Of a DNA stretch of 35,461 nucleotides, positions 1 through 11,650 are shown in pieces. The translations under genes were made by a program, and so were the position numbers. Numbering within the stretch: the stretch's first letter is position 1; each line of letters starts with the position of its first letter. The notes beneath the pieces were generated by a model. The model worked only from the letters and a program-made list of their open reading frames with translations. It did no database searches and was not told where the DNA came from. The stretch is from Stagonosporopsis chrysanthemi (lineage: Eukaryota; Ascomycota; Dothideomycetes; Pleosporales; Didymellaceae), in the NCBI GenBank assembly GCA_022560025.1, contig JAFISE010000253.1, positions 1-35,461 on the forward strand. The letters are read 5' to 3'.

Positions 1-899
1 AATAGAGATCTAGTCCTGCAGTTTATCCCAGTGCTCCCATACACCTCGTAGCGGATACCTATGCGATTCGGACCCCTCTAGCATCCTGTGTCGTTACATA
101 TACTCTTATTACCTTAGTATTAAAGACATAGAAGGTTAAGCTAAGTAAACCTTAGCTATTATACAGCTGCTGTCTATTCTAATATACTATTAAGCTATAA
201 GTAACTTGTTTTTCTCTTTTTTTTGTATACTATTTAGAACTATCTAAGAAGATAGTAACATCTAATAGTAAGAGCTAGGCCTACTATTTATAGAAGGTTT
301 TAGCAGCAGTCTTTTTATCTATACTAAGTGTTAGATCTATATAGTAGCTAGCTAAGTAGTAAAGTACTATAAGTATAGCTCTAGAGATCTTTAGTAGAAG
401 AGACGCTATCTATTATACTTTAGTCTAAACTTACTAGACCTATCTAGTCTTTATACTTCTAGTTATTATATATACTTTTATACACTTAGTTAAAAGGTAG
501 TCTATGTCTATAGTGTGTAAGTACACTATAAATCTAAGTTTAGCTTCTTTTAGTGCTACTACTGCTAGTAGTAGTCTAGTATCTTAGAAGAGTGCAGCTG
601 TAAGAGTTGTTCTCTAGGCTAGCAAGATGCCTCTTGCTACTGTAGCTAGTACCTTGTCTATAGCAGCTACGTGCTACCTAACGTAAGTACTAACTACTTA
701 AAGCTTGTCTATTTTAAAGTCTTGTACCTATTTAGTACTGCCTTTATACTAGTATTTAGTCCTGTAAAGAAGTAATAAGTATACACAGGTAATAGTAGCT
801 TTATAAAAAGAGCTAGCTAAAAGCCTATAAGTTATCTTAGCTAGGCTATATATATAATAAGCTACTTTAGTAGCCTTTGCAGTACGTGTAGCAATATAT

Positions 900-2110
900 T
901 ATTAGAAGGTAAGTCTATAGTTAAACTAGACTCCTAGCTACTACAGAGCAGGCTAACTATACTCTTTGCCTAAGAAGATTAAGTAGATTATAAGCTAATT
1001 GTCTACTATACAGAGAAAGGTATAAGTACTATGCTGTCTAGTTAAGTAAATTATCTCTTGCTTTTCTAAAGTAAAAATAACCTTATTAGCGTTTCTTTAT
1101 ACTTTAATCTACTTTAAGTCTGCTGCTAAGAGCTTAATATTAGTGTCTATAGAGTATAAAGCCTAGTATAAGTATATATTATTAGTATACTTAAACCTCT
1201 GTTTAGTGTCTATAAAAAGTAGCTCTACTAAGTATAGTGTGTATAATATAAGCAAGAGTAGTAAGCCTTAAAGTATACTATAGGTAACAAGGTAGCTAGA
1301 GGTAGTAACCTAACTAAGGTAGACTTAGACTCTATATTTAGTAAAGAATAAGTCTATAAAAAGCAGCAGCTCTTAAGGCTAGCCCTGCTAGGCTATCTAA
1401 TAGAGCAGGCAATTCTTAAAGAGAGTGTTAAATATACTCTAAACGTCTAGAGTAACTATTATAACATGCTACCTTAGTGCCTATACTACTTTAGTATTAT
1501 AAGTAAATACTACTATTAAGTCTACTATAGAGTGCTTTAAGAAAGTGCTACTATACTAAGAGCTAAGGATCTTGTATGTTATAGCTGTCTAAGCTATTTG
1601 TCTAGCAACTGTCTATTCTAGTCTCTTTTTAATACAAGAAAAGAGTGCTATAAGTTTCTAAGAGTAGAGCATTATCTAATCTAATTTTTCTACCTTTAGT
1701 ATTATTACTACCTTTATAAGCTTCTATTATATTAGAAAGTAACTAAGTAATAAGTACTACTAGTAAATTCCTTGTATATACTCTACTATATAGGCTTAGC
1801 AAGCACAGAGCAACTGTATAGTAGAGTAATTAGTGCCTAGCAAGGTGCTAGAGACTTTTATTATATTTTACTTAGTTTCTTCTAGTAAGATATATATACT
1901 CTATAGGAGCAAAGCTACAGTCTCTTCTAAGAGAGAGCTAAGGTTATCTTCTACTAAGAACTAATTAAGAACTTTCTTTCTAAGAGCTTCTGCCTTCTCT
2001 AAGAAGTCTAATATAGTTATATTGTTTACTATAAGCAGAATATCTTAGTTCTCTAGTATAAGCTTATACTAAGCAATAACCTTAAATAGGTCTTTATTAT
2101 CTTTTGTATT
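900..2110 (-). pseudogene. LINE reverse transcriptase domain, RIP-inactivated
   Basis: One minus-strand frame, read through many TAG/TAA codons, follows the order of a Tad-clade LINE reverse transcriptase. A KVSSTLLGTN-like stretch (1859-1830) corresponds to the early RT motif usually ending in GPDG or GTD. About 210 codons later comes the catalytic Y-x-D-D box at 1189-1178, now reading Tyr-Thr-Asn-Asn. It is followed by a LAADLK and a FTLEKQE stretch that match the thumb-side motifs (LAADV, F-x-x-x-KSE). The Asp-to-Asn and Ala-to-Thr changes are exactly what G-to-A transitions from RIP produce. Stops fall where Gln or Trp codons are expected. The family assignment rests on motif order and spacing judged by eye. 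Confidence 0.75.
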
Positions 2111-2449
2111 GTTAATTATGTGCCTCTAGTATTGTCTCTTTGCTTATTAGACTGTAGTCTTAAAAGTCTACTTTACTTTAAGTAGACAGCTAGAGTAAAG
2201 CTATTTTGCTTATTTATAAGTATAATAAGCTACTTTGTACTCTACAGTCTACTATAGTACAGCACAGCTACTCTTATAGTTAAGCTTACTTACTATCTAT
2301 ATAAAGTACTCTACTGTCTATATAAGTAGCCTAATATATTTATCTAATTATACTATATCTTATACTATAAGCAGATCTAGAATACTTTTAACTCTTATTT
2401 TTACAAGCTTAGTAAACATAGAAAAACTTACCTTAGTAACTTTGTAGTA

Positions 2450-3350
2450 ATACTGCTTAAGGTACTAAGCGTCTAGTATAGTAATAAAGATAAAGGTTAC
2501 TATTATCTTGTAGTTTAAACTGCTATACATACTAGTATTAATAGCAGACTAGGCAAACAGTATATTAAAAAAAGTAAGATCTAGAACGTAGCTAGCACTA
2601 TATATAAGCTGCCTTAGTATCTTAATATAGTTTATAAAGGTATTAGAAGCCTACTTAGCAAGCTTTATACTTTTATTAGCTATAGTAATAGTAAGCTTAA
2701 ATAATTTATATTTAGTGTTAAAGTCTCTTCTTACAAAGCATAGTAGTAAGAGTATAAGATAAGAGATATATTGTATAATATCTAGTGTATAGAGACACCT
2801 GTAGTAGTTAAGTATAGAGATTTTGTTTACTACTACTTATAGTATATCTAGGTAATTAAAGCTCTTTTTAGTCTAATAGTATAGGTATAATCTTTTATAG
2901 ATATATATTATTACCTTAAAGCAAGTAAAGTCTAGTATATTAGAGTTGTCTTAGGTACTAATAAGTGCAGCGTACTTAAAGCTAGAATAAGTAGAGGTTC
3001 TAGATTTAGCGTATATAAAGAGCTCTTAAACATATATAATATCTATACCTTTTTAATAGGCTGTTTTTAGTAGTATAATATACTAAAGTAAGTACTTTTT
3101 AATATTAGCTTAGTATATACAAAGGCTAGGTTGTTAATACTTACTAGAGGCTAGAATGTTGTAAAAGTATTCTAGTATAAAAATAGTAAGTTATTACTTA
3201 TACTAATATCTTCTCTCTTCAAAGTAGACAGGTTAGTATAGATAGTTAGTTAAGAGTAAAGGCTACTAGCTAACAGTTGCCTTATATTTAGGCTTCTCTA
3301 GCCTATAGCAGCCTGCCTTAGTTTTTTTATTCTACTATTAGTTAGTACAA
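2450..3350 (-). pseudogene. LINE AP-endonuclease domain remnant
   Basis: Upstream of the RT in the same minus-strand sense, a frame with internal stops reads VLDLTFFNI (2587-2561). About 20 residues later it reads S-L-N-Y-K-I-I-V-T, which fits the conserved SDH-x-x-I end of apurinic-type endonucleases in LINEs after C-to-T change on both strands (SDH to S/L-N-Y). The N-terminal catalytic residues were not traced, so the left limit is approximate. The order endonuclease then RT matches Tad, R1 and I-type LINEs. Confidence 0.6.
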
Positions 3351-5990
3351 GTATAAAAAAAGTAGCAATAGCTCTAGAAGCTATAACTATTCTGTACCTT
3401 TATACTGTAGCTGTTTTAAGCCTTTATACTAAAGTGTAAAAGGCTGCTAGCTTTATAGTCTTTTACTAGGTAGCCTTTAGTTAAAAGGTTAACTATTAAA
3501 GAGTCTCTTTAACAGTTTAGTATAGGTATAACTGTACTATCTTGCCTGTACAGTAGATAGCTTTTAGCTTAGCTTTTATAAGTTTAATAATATGCCTATT
3601 AACTTAGTAAGGGGCTGTAAGGCAGTTAAAGTAGCTAGCTAAGTATAAGCTATAGTAGTTAGCGCAAGAAGCTTTATAAAAGTACTTTTCTCTATACTAG
3701 CCTTAGTGTCTGTCTATACAGTTACTATAGTAAATACAGTAGGCTATTTAAGTACACTAAGCTAAGTTATAAAAGCTTTAATAGCCTAGGTTATATTACT
3801 AGATAGCAGAATACTTATTAATCTCTTTTAAGAACTAGCTAGTGCTAAAAAGCTTAAATATTCTCACTAGCTTCTTATAAGAGACAATCTAGGTAGTAAG
3901 GCCTTAATTATTAGCTCTATGTTATAAGAGTCTGTAGCTAGCTAGCTGCTTTCTTGTCTATAAGTAGACTTCTTCTTTAACTAGTTAGGTAGTAGTAGGT
4001 ATCTCTGTCTCTTTTAGAGTCTAGAAAGAGCTAGGTACTCTTTGTATAGTATAGTTAATCTAGTACTCTAAGAGTTAAACTGTGTTACCTTCTAGAGCTC
4101 TAAGTATATAATCTTAGTTCTCTTAAGTTATAAGCTAGTTTTAAATTGCTTTGCTAGCTAGAGTAATAGCTTATCTTGTTCTAACTAGTACTATAGTAAG
4201 AATATTTTAGAGTGTAATACAGCTTATATTCTTATATAGTGCCTATCTTACTATAAAAAAAAAGGTTGCTATAGTTATATTACTAGGTAAGATACTACTA
4301 TAAAAATTTAGTAGTCTTTTTTTAGCTTAGCTAGAGAGTAGTATAGAGCTCTAGCAGAGAGTAGAGGTTAATTACAGCCTGTCTTTAAGATTTAGGGGTC
4401 TTAAGCTACGTCTACTTAAGAGTAATATCTAGATTCTTAGCTTTTTTAGTTACTGTACACAGTGTTACTACTCTAGTATAAGCTTAAAAAAGAGACGCTA
4501 AGAAAGAAAAAAGCAGTTAGAGCTTAAATAACTCTTTGCTACAGCTCTTTTATAATCTTAGCTTCTTGTAGGTTTATATAGCTCTTAGTATATTAATTAA
4601 CTACTGCTATAAAGGCAGTAGTAATTATATTCTAGAGCTTAGTAATTTTTTAAGTCTTGTTAATATAGCGTTAAACTGTATTAAAGGTATAAGGTTTAAA
4701 AGCACCTTTACTAAGGTTCTAGCTGCTTAGAAGAAGTGCAGAGTAAAGTAAGTCTTGCTAAGGCTATCTTAAGGCACGTGTATAGAGCTACTAGAAAACT
4801 ACAAGGTCTAGCAACTCTGTATAATAAGAAGAGAGTATCTCTACTATCTTATTAGGCTCTTCTGTATATTAGTACAGGGGCCTAAGTAGATATTAGAAGT
4901 ATACCTAGAATTAGCACAGCAAGCTTATTTAGATAGTGTAATTTTTAGAGCTCTTAGAAAGTTAACCTAAAAATTAAAAGATTAGTATTTAGTTAAAAGT
5001 TTAGTAAGCTTATCTCTATAGCTGTAAAGGCTTTTTGTACTAGCTTAGATATAAATATAGCTACTTAGGCAGGCTAAAATAAGCTAAAAAAAAAGTTACC
5101 TTTTAATAATAGAGATAGACCTTAAGTCTTCTAGAAGTAGTTGTTAAGCTTAGAGATATATGCAGAAGAGAGAAGCTTAAAGCAGACTACGTCTAACAGC
5201 TACAGTGTCTAAGTACTATAAGGTAGTAACATAGCTAGTATAATCTAATTCTTATTATAGTAGTTAATAAAGTCCTTTATTAGATAGCTACTGTAGCGAT
5301 CTACTATTAAAAGTCTATAACTCTAATATACCTTTGCCTTTGTATAATAATTAAATACTTATTTAAGCTAGGCTAATCTAATATTATTGTTTGTCTAGCT
5401 AGTAGGTAAAGAAGCTACGTAAATTAAGTAGTTTTTAGCTTCTATATTAGCTACTTAATAACTCTAGATTATAGAGTTTTTTAACACAAATATAATGCCT
5501 AGTAGTAGTATAGTACTATCTACACAGACTGCTGCTAATAAGCTTACTTACTTATATAAGCTATCTTAATAAGCTTGTTAAACCTCTTTTATTTTATATT
5601 AATACCTACTAAAGATATATTTTGTCCTTTCTAGCACTTTAATTGTAAAGCCTTTCTTATCTATATTGTACGTGTGTGTAAGCTTAATAGAGTATTTAAT
5701 AATCTTCTTATATAAGATATTAAAGTATAGCTTGTACTTATACTTAGACTTAGCATTATAGTAATTAGAGTCTATACTAGTTGTCTATTTAGCTATAATA
5801 TAGTTGTAGTAACAGTGTAAAAAGCGTGTAACCTAGCTCTTAGAGACCTTCCTTTGCACAATAAAAGACACAAAATTTTGTACTATAGTCTTTGTAAGTG
5901 CTATATAATGCGCAGTAAGCCTTTCTATATACTTAAGTAGGTTAGATTCTTGTTAGTTGTTAAGCTTTTAGTTGTTATAATACTTAACGT

Positions 5991-6253
5991 GTTAAGGGAC
6001 CTGCACACTGTAATACGCGCGCAACAACATTATGCACAACACACTGTGTTTTTCTGCAATATTTGTATAGACAAGTTTATTGCTAGGGTTCAAATTATGT
6101 ATCTCTGCAAGGGCAGCTTCTAACCCTAGCATAGTGTTGAGTTGTTACGCGTTCAAAAATGGTGTTATTTTGGTTTCCCGGGCGTTCGGTGACTCCGGGC
6201 GTTCGGTGCACAGACACTGTAGTAGACTGCAGTTCCTCACTTTCGGCCTTGCT
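5991..6253. other. Boundary between RIP block and gene space
   Basis: CA and TG dinucleotides reappear at about 5990-6010, marking the edge of the RIP-mutated element. The rest is the 3' flank of the GNAT gene and contains a 14-bp direct repeat (listed separately). I see no gene of its own; the overlapping open frames are antisense or out of frame with the GNAT gene. Confidence 0.5.
6178..6208. repeat. Two direct copies of a 14-bp motif, 17-bp period
   Basis: CCGGGCGTTCGGTG occurs at 6178-6191 and again at 6195-6208, separated by ACT. It lies just downstream of the GNAT stop codon and only 190 bp from the RIP block. It could be a small tandem duplication or a paired protein-binding site; nothing in the sequence decides. 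Confidence 0.7.
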
Positions 6254-7034
6254 TTATCTCGTAAAAAGCGCAATGCCACCTCCTTTACCTTCCCTACCAC
6301 CAACCTGCACGGTAAGGCCAGCTTTGCCGTAGAAGCCGCGATTCTTCTCGCCGCACAACACACTTGCGCATGTCCTTGAGCCCTCTTTCTCCGCCTCCTT
6401 GACACCCCATTGCGCTAGTAACTTCCCGACTCCTTTAGCTTGGTGGTCTGGATCGACGCCACAAACATACAAATCCCAGCACTCCGATCGGTCGCCCATC
6501 CAATATATCTCTGAGGCAGCGACCGCTGCGTCTAGGAAGGAAGCTCGCGACGGATCGGCAGCGCGGTTGGGAAAAACACGTTGCGAAATCGCATGGTAGG
6601 CTTGAAGAGCAGGAGCAATGAGGTTGCCTGGGAAATGTTATCGCGTGACTCAGTGCAGCAGGTCTACAATGATCAAACTTGCGTGGATCTGCTCTTGAAA
6701 GCTCCATTGCAGCGCCGCCTTCTCCCAGTCTGCGCCAGTCTGCGGCTCCTACCACCTGTTCAGTCCCCTTCTCGTCCTCGGTCACGACGACGAATAGTCG
6801 ATGTCGCCAGTCCCAGAAGCGCTCTCTTATACCTCGCAAGAGGAACCAGTAGACATCGGCGGGATACTTCTCCCGATAAGGATGCATAATCTCGCCGATG
6901 ATCTCATCATCGAAGAAAGCGCGATGCCACACGCGTGCTATCTCATTAAGATCAGAGAACTTTGCCTCTCGGAGGGCATATCGAGATTCTGAGACCGATC
7001 TCGCAAGTTTCTGTGTGCGGGGTTTAGTAACCAT
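6254..7034 (-). CDS. GNAT-family N-acetyltransferase, two exons with a GC-AG intron
   Basis: The predicted product has 241 aa and belongs to the GCN5-related acetyltransferases, which move an acetyl group from acetyl-CoA to an amine; the substrate cannot be told. Exon 1 is 7034-6683, the intron 6682-6628 (55 nt), exon 2 6627-6254. Exon 1 carries the N-terminal fold (YALREAKFSDLNEIARVW) and ends in ...ADPR. Exon 2 continues NLIAPALQAYHAIS and includes a PNRAADPS stretch. It then gives motif A, VDPDHQAKGVGKLL, with the Q-x-x-G-x-G acetyl-CoA pyrophosphate loop, and GFYGKAGL of motif B. The exons are in different frames and no GT donor joins them correctly. A GCAAGT donor (the usual GC-AG class) with the TTCCCAG acceptor restores an unbroken DPR-NLIAP junction. 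Only about 260 bp separate its stop from RIP-mutated DNA, yet the gene looks intact. Confidence 0.75.
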
Positions 7035-8137
7035 ACTTTCTGCACCTCTGACGCTGAGGTTGTTGTGACGAGGAAAGAGAATAAGCTGGCGAGTGACCGA
7101 GAGCCAGCAAGTGAATTAGGTCTGCAGTAAGACGGGTGTAACGCTGTCAACCCAGTAGCTTTGCTGCCTACGCGTAGCAAAAGAAGTGAGTTGTTCGACG
7201 GCGAGACTGCCTCACCCGGATTAGCATATGCAGGTTATGTCGAAGGAGCGAAGCACCCAGCCCTCAAAATTACCCGTCCCGCTCTCTCACAGGTGTTGTG
7301 CGGATGTTGGCTAAAGTGCTTTCTCAATGTCAGATTACTATACTCGGCTAGCAGCAGGATCAAGGTAAGAACGATCACGACATATGGCCTTCCAATTAGA
7401 TCGTTGAGCCTTGTCACCATTGATAGGGACGCAGCTGTACCTCCATTCATATCAAACCGTCCACAGTGGGGCATGTAAGGGTCGTGCCGTCTTTGCAAAG
7501 TTTGCAGAGTCTATGTAGATGGTGGTGATTGGTGCATTCTTCGCTTAGCTGAACCTGGTCAACGTATCGGCCGTCGCGGAAATAGACGCTGAATTGAAAA
7601 GTCTCCGTTTGGCCAGACTTTGGAAGAAATCCGTATGCAACAGCTTTTTCGGCGGCGTGGACTTGGATATGGGTAAGTGCGGTTTATAACATGCAACCCG
7701 GTCACGCCTGAAATTATTTGCTTAGTCGATGCAAAGAGGAGCGGCAACGAGCGGAGTCAATTAGAAACATCGCCCCACAAGCCTGCACGTCCATCTACAG
7801 GGAACTGTCAGACGTAGCAAAGGCTTACGGGTCGAAACATCTAGGCCCGTTAATGTTGAAGGAACCTTGTAAATCGCTTCAAGCCGCAAGAACAACAATC
7901 GAATGGGCAGGCTAGGGTTTGTACCGCCGATCGGTGAGGTTGCATGCTTGTGGCGAATGGTTCTGCAGATAGATGCCAACCAAATCAAAGCGAATGCCGT
8001 TCGAGCGATATGCGTCGCACAAAGTGGGGGGGCGCAAACAAAGGCAACGTCTCAGCCATATAAAATGCGTCACCTTCTTGTCCGAGCATACATCAGCAAA
8101 CCCCTTATTGGCGCTCGACGCATCGCCTATTCGAATC
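7035..8137. other. Divergent intergenic region, no recognisable gene
   Basis: This stretch lies between the start codons of the GNAT gene (minus) and the permease (plus), so it should hold both promoters. Several open frames of 60-105 codons exist, but none shows a domain, a plausible intron structure or a homologous look. An 87-codon minus frame at 7235-7498 has one hydrophobic segment and is not convincing. No tRNA or repeat was seen. Confidence 0.5.
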
Positions 8138-9811
8138 ATGGACAATCAAAAGAAAGCTTCTTATGTTATGGACATTGACCCGCACCCCGATGTGGGCGAG
8201 CCAAACGCATTTATCTCGAAAGAGGAGGGTACAACTGCCGACCAACATGACATGATCCGTATGGGTAAGCGTCAAGAGACGCAGCGCAACTTTCGACACA
8301 TTACCATCCTTGGGTTCTGTACAGTCATTCTCTCAATCTGGGAAAACATCCTATCGACGGCAGTGTTTGCTCTGGCGAATGGCGGCACGGCTGGCCTGAT
8401 CTGGGGTTATCTTATCTGCATGATCTGTTTCGGGTTTGTCACCGCATCTTTAGCAGAAATGGCATCGATGTAAGTGATTATAGTGTTAAATTGGACGGAG
8501 ACTGACTGTACTCAGGGCTCCTACATCCGGCGGCCAGTATCATTGGGTCAGCGAGTTTGCTCCGCCGAGCTGTCAAAAATTCATCAGCTACATTGTCGGT
8601 TGGCTAGGAGTCCTAGGCTGGCAGACCGCCGCAGGATTCGTTACATACCTTACAGGAAAACAGATTCTGGCTCTCATAATTCTTTGGAATCCATCTTACA
8701 CCCCACAGGCCTGGCACGGGATGTTGATTGTCTGGGCAATCCTCGCAGTCTGTCTGTTCTTCAACATCTTCTGCGCAAAGAAGCTCCCGTTGATCGAGGG
8801 AATTATCGTCATCCTCCATCTTACTGGCTTCTTCGCGGTTATTATTCCTCTATGGATCATGGGTAATAGGAGCCATTCAGGAGATGTTTTTACCAACTTT
8901 GAAGACAGCATGATGTGGGGCAGCGTGCCCTTAGCAACCATGGTGGGTCTGACAGGAGCTGCTGGCTGCTTTGTTGGTGTGGAAGCAGGGGCACACATGT
9001 CTGAAGAGGTTCGAAATGCATCCCATGTCATCCCTCGCGCAATGATGTGGACGTGGCTCGGGAACGGCATCATGGGATGGATTATGGCAATCACGTTTTC
9101 TTTCTGTGTTGGCGACACAATGTCAGTCCTGTTGACACCATTGGGTTCGCAGCAGGTCCAAGTCTTCCTCAACACGACAGGATCGAAAGCTGGTGCTACC
9201 GGACTAACTTGCATCACGTTAGTCATCGGTGTGTTTGCATGCGTTGCTGTCATGGCGACGAACTCGCGCCAACTTTTTGCCTTCGCTCGCGACCATGGGG
9301 TACCATTCTCAAGTGCTTTCAGTCGGGTAAGTCAAAGCACATAAGTGTTGATGAACAACATCGCTGAAATTCACAGGTATCGCCGAAGTTCGGAGTACCA
9401 CTCAACTCCTCATACGTGACGATCGTGTTTGTTCTCCTGCTGTCTTTAATCACTCTGGGATCCGCAGTGGCGTTTCAGCAAGTCCTCGCTCTCGGCGTCT
9501 CTGCAATGCTGACAACTTACATGATATCAATTTCATGTGTCGCTCTGAAGAGAATTCGTGGCGAGCCGCTGCTGCCATCAAATTTCAACCTAGGCAAGTG
9601 GGGTTTGCCAATAAATATCATCGCGGTGGTATTTTTACTCTTCCTTTGGGTTTTTGCCTTCTTCCCTACGGTGCCGAACCCAGCACCTGCCGACATGAAC
9701 TGGGCAATACTGGGGTATGGAGCGGTCATCATCTTTGCCTTGATATATTATGTACTGCACGGCAGGCATAAGTATGACGGTCCTGTCGAGTATGTACGTA
9801 AGGGCCAGTAG
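8138..9811 (+). CDS. APC-superfamily amino acid / GABA / choline permease
   Basis: Three exons, 8138-8469, 8516-9326 and 9377-9811, with GTAAGT donors and CAG acceptors (introns of 46 and 50 nt), give 525 aa, the usual length of fungal amino-acid/choline transporters of the APC superfamily. A hydrophilic N-terminus of about 50 residues precedes roughly 12 membrane segments. The junction of exons 1 and 2 recreates the family motif ASMAPTSGGQYHWVSEFAP. Later stretches (WIMAITFSFCVGD, NSRQLFAFARDHGVPFS, VPLNSSYVT) are also typical of the GABA/choline permease group. It should import a small amine or amino acid at the plasma membrane by proton symport. The exact substrate (GABA, choline or another) cannot be told. 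It lies outside the UbiA cluster, separated from it by GH62 and a 2.3-kb gap, so I do not count it as a member. Confidence 0.88.
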
Positions 9812-10205
9812 GGTCGGCACGGTAGTGTAGGATGTTTGTCTGTTAAAACCATAATGAAGTGGCATCCTGCGGTCTTCATATCATTCGTTCATCGCGATGA
9901 TGTGTCGGCAGTCTCGAAACAGCGGTAGGGGCCAAAACCGCAACTACAGTATGTGACAATGATCTAATTAATCATCGACAGCTCCGCATCGCTCGAGTTG
10001 CCACTATCCACCTCCCTTAGAGTCTCAGAAAGGCTTACACAAGCGACACTGGGGTTCATTTTCGATTAACTAAATATCATTTCATTTTGATATATGTACA
10101 CAAGCATAACAATGAGACAACTCAAACTCTCCACAAGAACAGAACATATACTGAAGTGCCTCACTTGTCCACTCGCGCCAACTACAGCCCAGGATCCGCC
10201 ACCTC
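9812..10205. other. Convergent intergenic region, nothing recognised
   Basis: The 3' ends of the permease (plus) and the GH62 gene (minus) face each other here. The stretch should hold both 3' untranslated regions and polyadenylation signals. I see no gene, repeat or structured RNA. Confidence 0.5.
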
Positions 10206-11183
10206 TTATCTCTGCAGGGTAAGGACTGCAGGGCGGTATGGTAGTAAGTCATAGTTGCTGGGGTTAATCTTAGGATCATGGCCCTGGTACAACAACTGCA
10301 GGTTGCAAGGATCAACAGTGAACGTCTGATCCGGGTTCGCACGGTACAGATCACCGTGGCTGATATCGTTCGTCCAAGTGGCACCGCTGTTCACCTTTCC
10401 AGCAAAAGGGTTAGACTCGGAGGCGGCCTGGGGCGTCCACGCGCCATCGAGCTTGGTGGCGGTGAAGCTGCGGAAGTAACGGCCGTTGGTACCAATGGCT
10501 TCGACAATCATAAGGTACTTTGCGCCGCTTGTGGCACCCGCAAGGGTGTAGACTTGCACTCCTTCGAAGAGATTGTTCCTGGCGTCGGTCATGACAGTGG
10601 TAGAGGCTGTGCCGAAGTTGCCGGGGAAGTTGCCGATGGGCATGCTGGCGCGGTAGATGTTGCCGTTGTCGCCGGCGAAGAAAAGGTACATGTTGTTTGC
10701 GTCGCCTATGACGGTCTGGTCGATGGCGCCAGTGTCTGAACCGGTGATTTTGCCGGAGAAGAGGGGTTGTGCAGCACCCCAGCTGTTGACATTGGAGGGG
10801 TCGGTGCTGGTGCGGTAGGTGAAGGTGGTGGGTCCCCACTGAGACGCCAGGACCCAGACCTTCTTGGGGGCAAAGTAGAAGAGCGTGGGCGCGACAGCGC
10901 CGAAGGAATGTGAGTTCTGGCTGGTTGATGTCAGGTCGGACCAGTCATTGACAAGGCCGAAGTTCATCGAGCCATAGCCGCCCGAGTTGTCGACCCTGGA
11001 GCCATAGACGAGCTTCTTGCCATTGTACTGAACGACGGTGAAGTCCTTGAGAGAGGACCAACCGCTCTTAGGAGAAGCTAGGGGTCCAGTCGAGGTCCAT
11101 CTGTAGGATGCAGGAAGGCTGCAAGCCGCCTGGCTGGTCGCAGCTGAAGCCAGCAGCACTGAAAGAACGCTGGTGATATGCAT
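10206..11183 (-). CDS. Secreted GH62 alpha-L-arabinofuranosidase
   Basis: A single 325-aa exon. GH62 enzymes remove arabinose side chains from arabinoxylan and arabinan outside the cell. Residues 1-19 form a signal peptide (MHITSVLSVLLASAATSQA). The mature protein begins ACSLPASYRW and is one GH62 five-bladed propeller with no carbohydrate-binding module; 325 aa is normal for the single-domain form. The three expected acidic residues can be placed: Asp47 in SSLKDFTV (base), Asp155 in GAIDQTVI (pKa modulator) and Glu207 in NLFEGVQVY (acid). The C-terminus DLLPYRPAVLTLQ is also family-like. A TGACGTCA site lies about 460 bp upstream. It is a plant-biomass gene and probably unrelated to the cluster that follows. 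Confidence 0.93.
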   Translation of the reverse strand: MHITSVLSVLLASAATSQAACSLPASYRWTSTGPLASPKSGWSSLKDFTVVQYNGKKLVYGSRVDNSGGYGSMNFGLVNDWSDLTSTSQNSHSFGAVAPTLFYFAPKKVWVLASQWGPTTFTYRTSTDPSNVNSWGAAQPLFSGKITGSDTGAIDQTVIGDANNMYLFFAGDNGNIYRASMPIGNFPGNFGTASTTVMTDARNNLFEGVQVYTLAGATSGAKYLMIVEAIGTNGRYFRSFTATKLDGAWTPQAASESNPFAGKVNSGATWTNDISHGDLYRANPDQTFTVDPCNLQLLYQGHDPKINPSNYDLLPYRPAVLTLQR

Positions 11184-11642
11184 GGCAAGGACGAAGCTTT
11201 GGGACCGAATCCTTGAACGATTGTAAAATAACTGTTTGTGACGGACAATTTGGAGGTATGGTAAGCTGCGGTTATTACGGTCAGGCCGTTCGGGCGAGGT
11301 TATATGTTTCTCCTTGAATACCCATTTCAGAGCTTAGACACCTCATCATCTCGCAATGTTTTTCATAAGGTGGAATCCAGTCGTTCCCACCGGTTGAACT
11401 ACTTGGAAAGAACCGATATCCTTGCGTTGAAACATCGCGCACAGGCCGAAGCGGGGAAACAGACAACCAGAACGGCTACGGGTGCAAGTAGCCGCATATG
11501 AAGGGCGCAGGTTGGAAAAAGAAAATAGCAACCGAGGTGATACATCTCGCCGAGCTCGTATACTTCATCTCGAGTCTGCCCGGTGCGAAGGATAGGGGAG
11601 ACAAGGCGTTACCCAACTCGAAATGACGTTGAAGCTACTTCT

Positions 11643-11650
11643 TGACGTCA
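11643..11650. promoter_or_regulatory. TGACGTCA site (CRE/ATF-type bZIP palindrome)
   Basis: A perfect 8-bp palindrome TGACGTCA lies about 460 bp upstream of the GH62 start codon, and a half-site-like TGACGTT occurs about 20 bp before it. This is the known binding sequence of ATF/CREB-type bZIP factors in fungi. Function here is inferred from sequence and position only; such an 8-mer also occurs by chance. Confidence 0.35.

Larger units (their letters stand above)
115..5990 (-). mobile_element. Tad-like LINE (non-LTR retrotransposon), destroyed by RIP
   Basis: This block is extremely AT-rich and dense in TA, CTA and TAG. CpA and TpG are strongly depleted compared with the flanks (bases 1-100 and 5990 onward keep normal CA/TG), which is the RIP pattern of CpA to TpA on both strands. 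No frame stays open beyond about 60 codons. Reading the minus strand through its stops recovers a LINE ORF2. An endonuclease C-terminus lies at about 2620-2450, with a VLDLTFFNI-like stretch at 2587-2561. A reverse transcriptase follows at about 2110-900. A cysteine-rich stretch near 3830-3670 may be the zinc-knuckle end of ORF1. The 5' end would be near 5990 and the 3' end near 115, about 5.9 kb, consistent with a full-length Tad-type element. Exact ends, target-site duplication and the RNase H domain were not resolved. Confidence 0.8.

Noticed and set aside
6254..7034. GNAT gene as a frameshifted pseudogene
   Set aside because: A GC-AG intron explains the frame change exactly and restores the family sequence at the junction.
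7235..7498. 87-codon minus-strand frame with one hydrophobic segment
   Set aside because: A single hydrophobic stretch with no start context, splicing or similarity; the region is a divergent promoter.
8138..11183. Permease and GH62 as members of the UbiA cluster
   Set aside because: They are separated from it by a 2.3-kb gap, have primary-metabolism or biomass functions, and share no regulatory motif with it that I can see.
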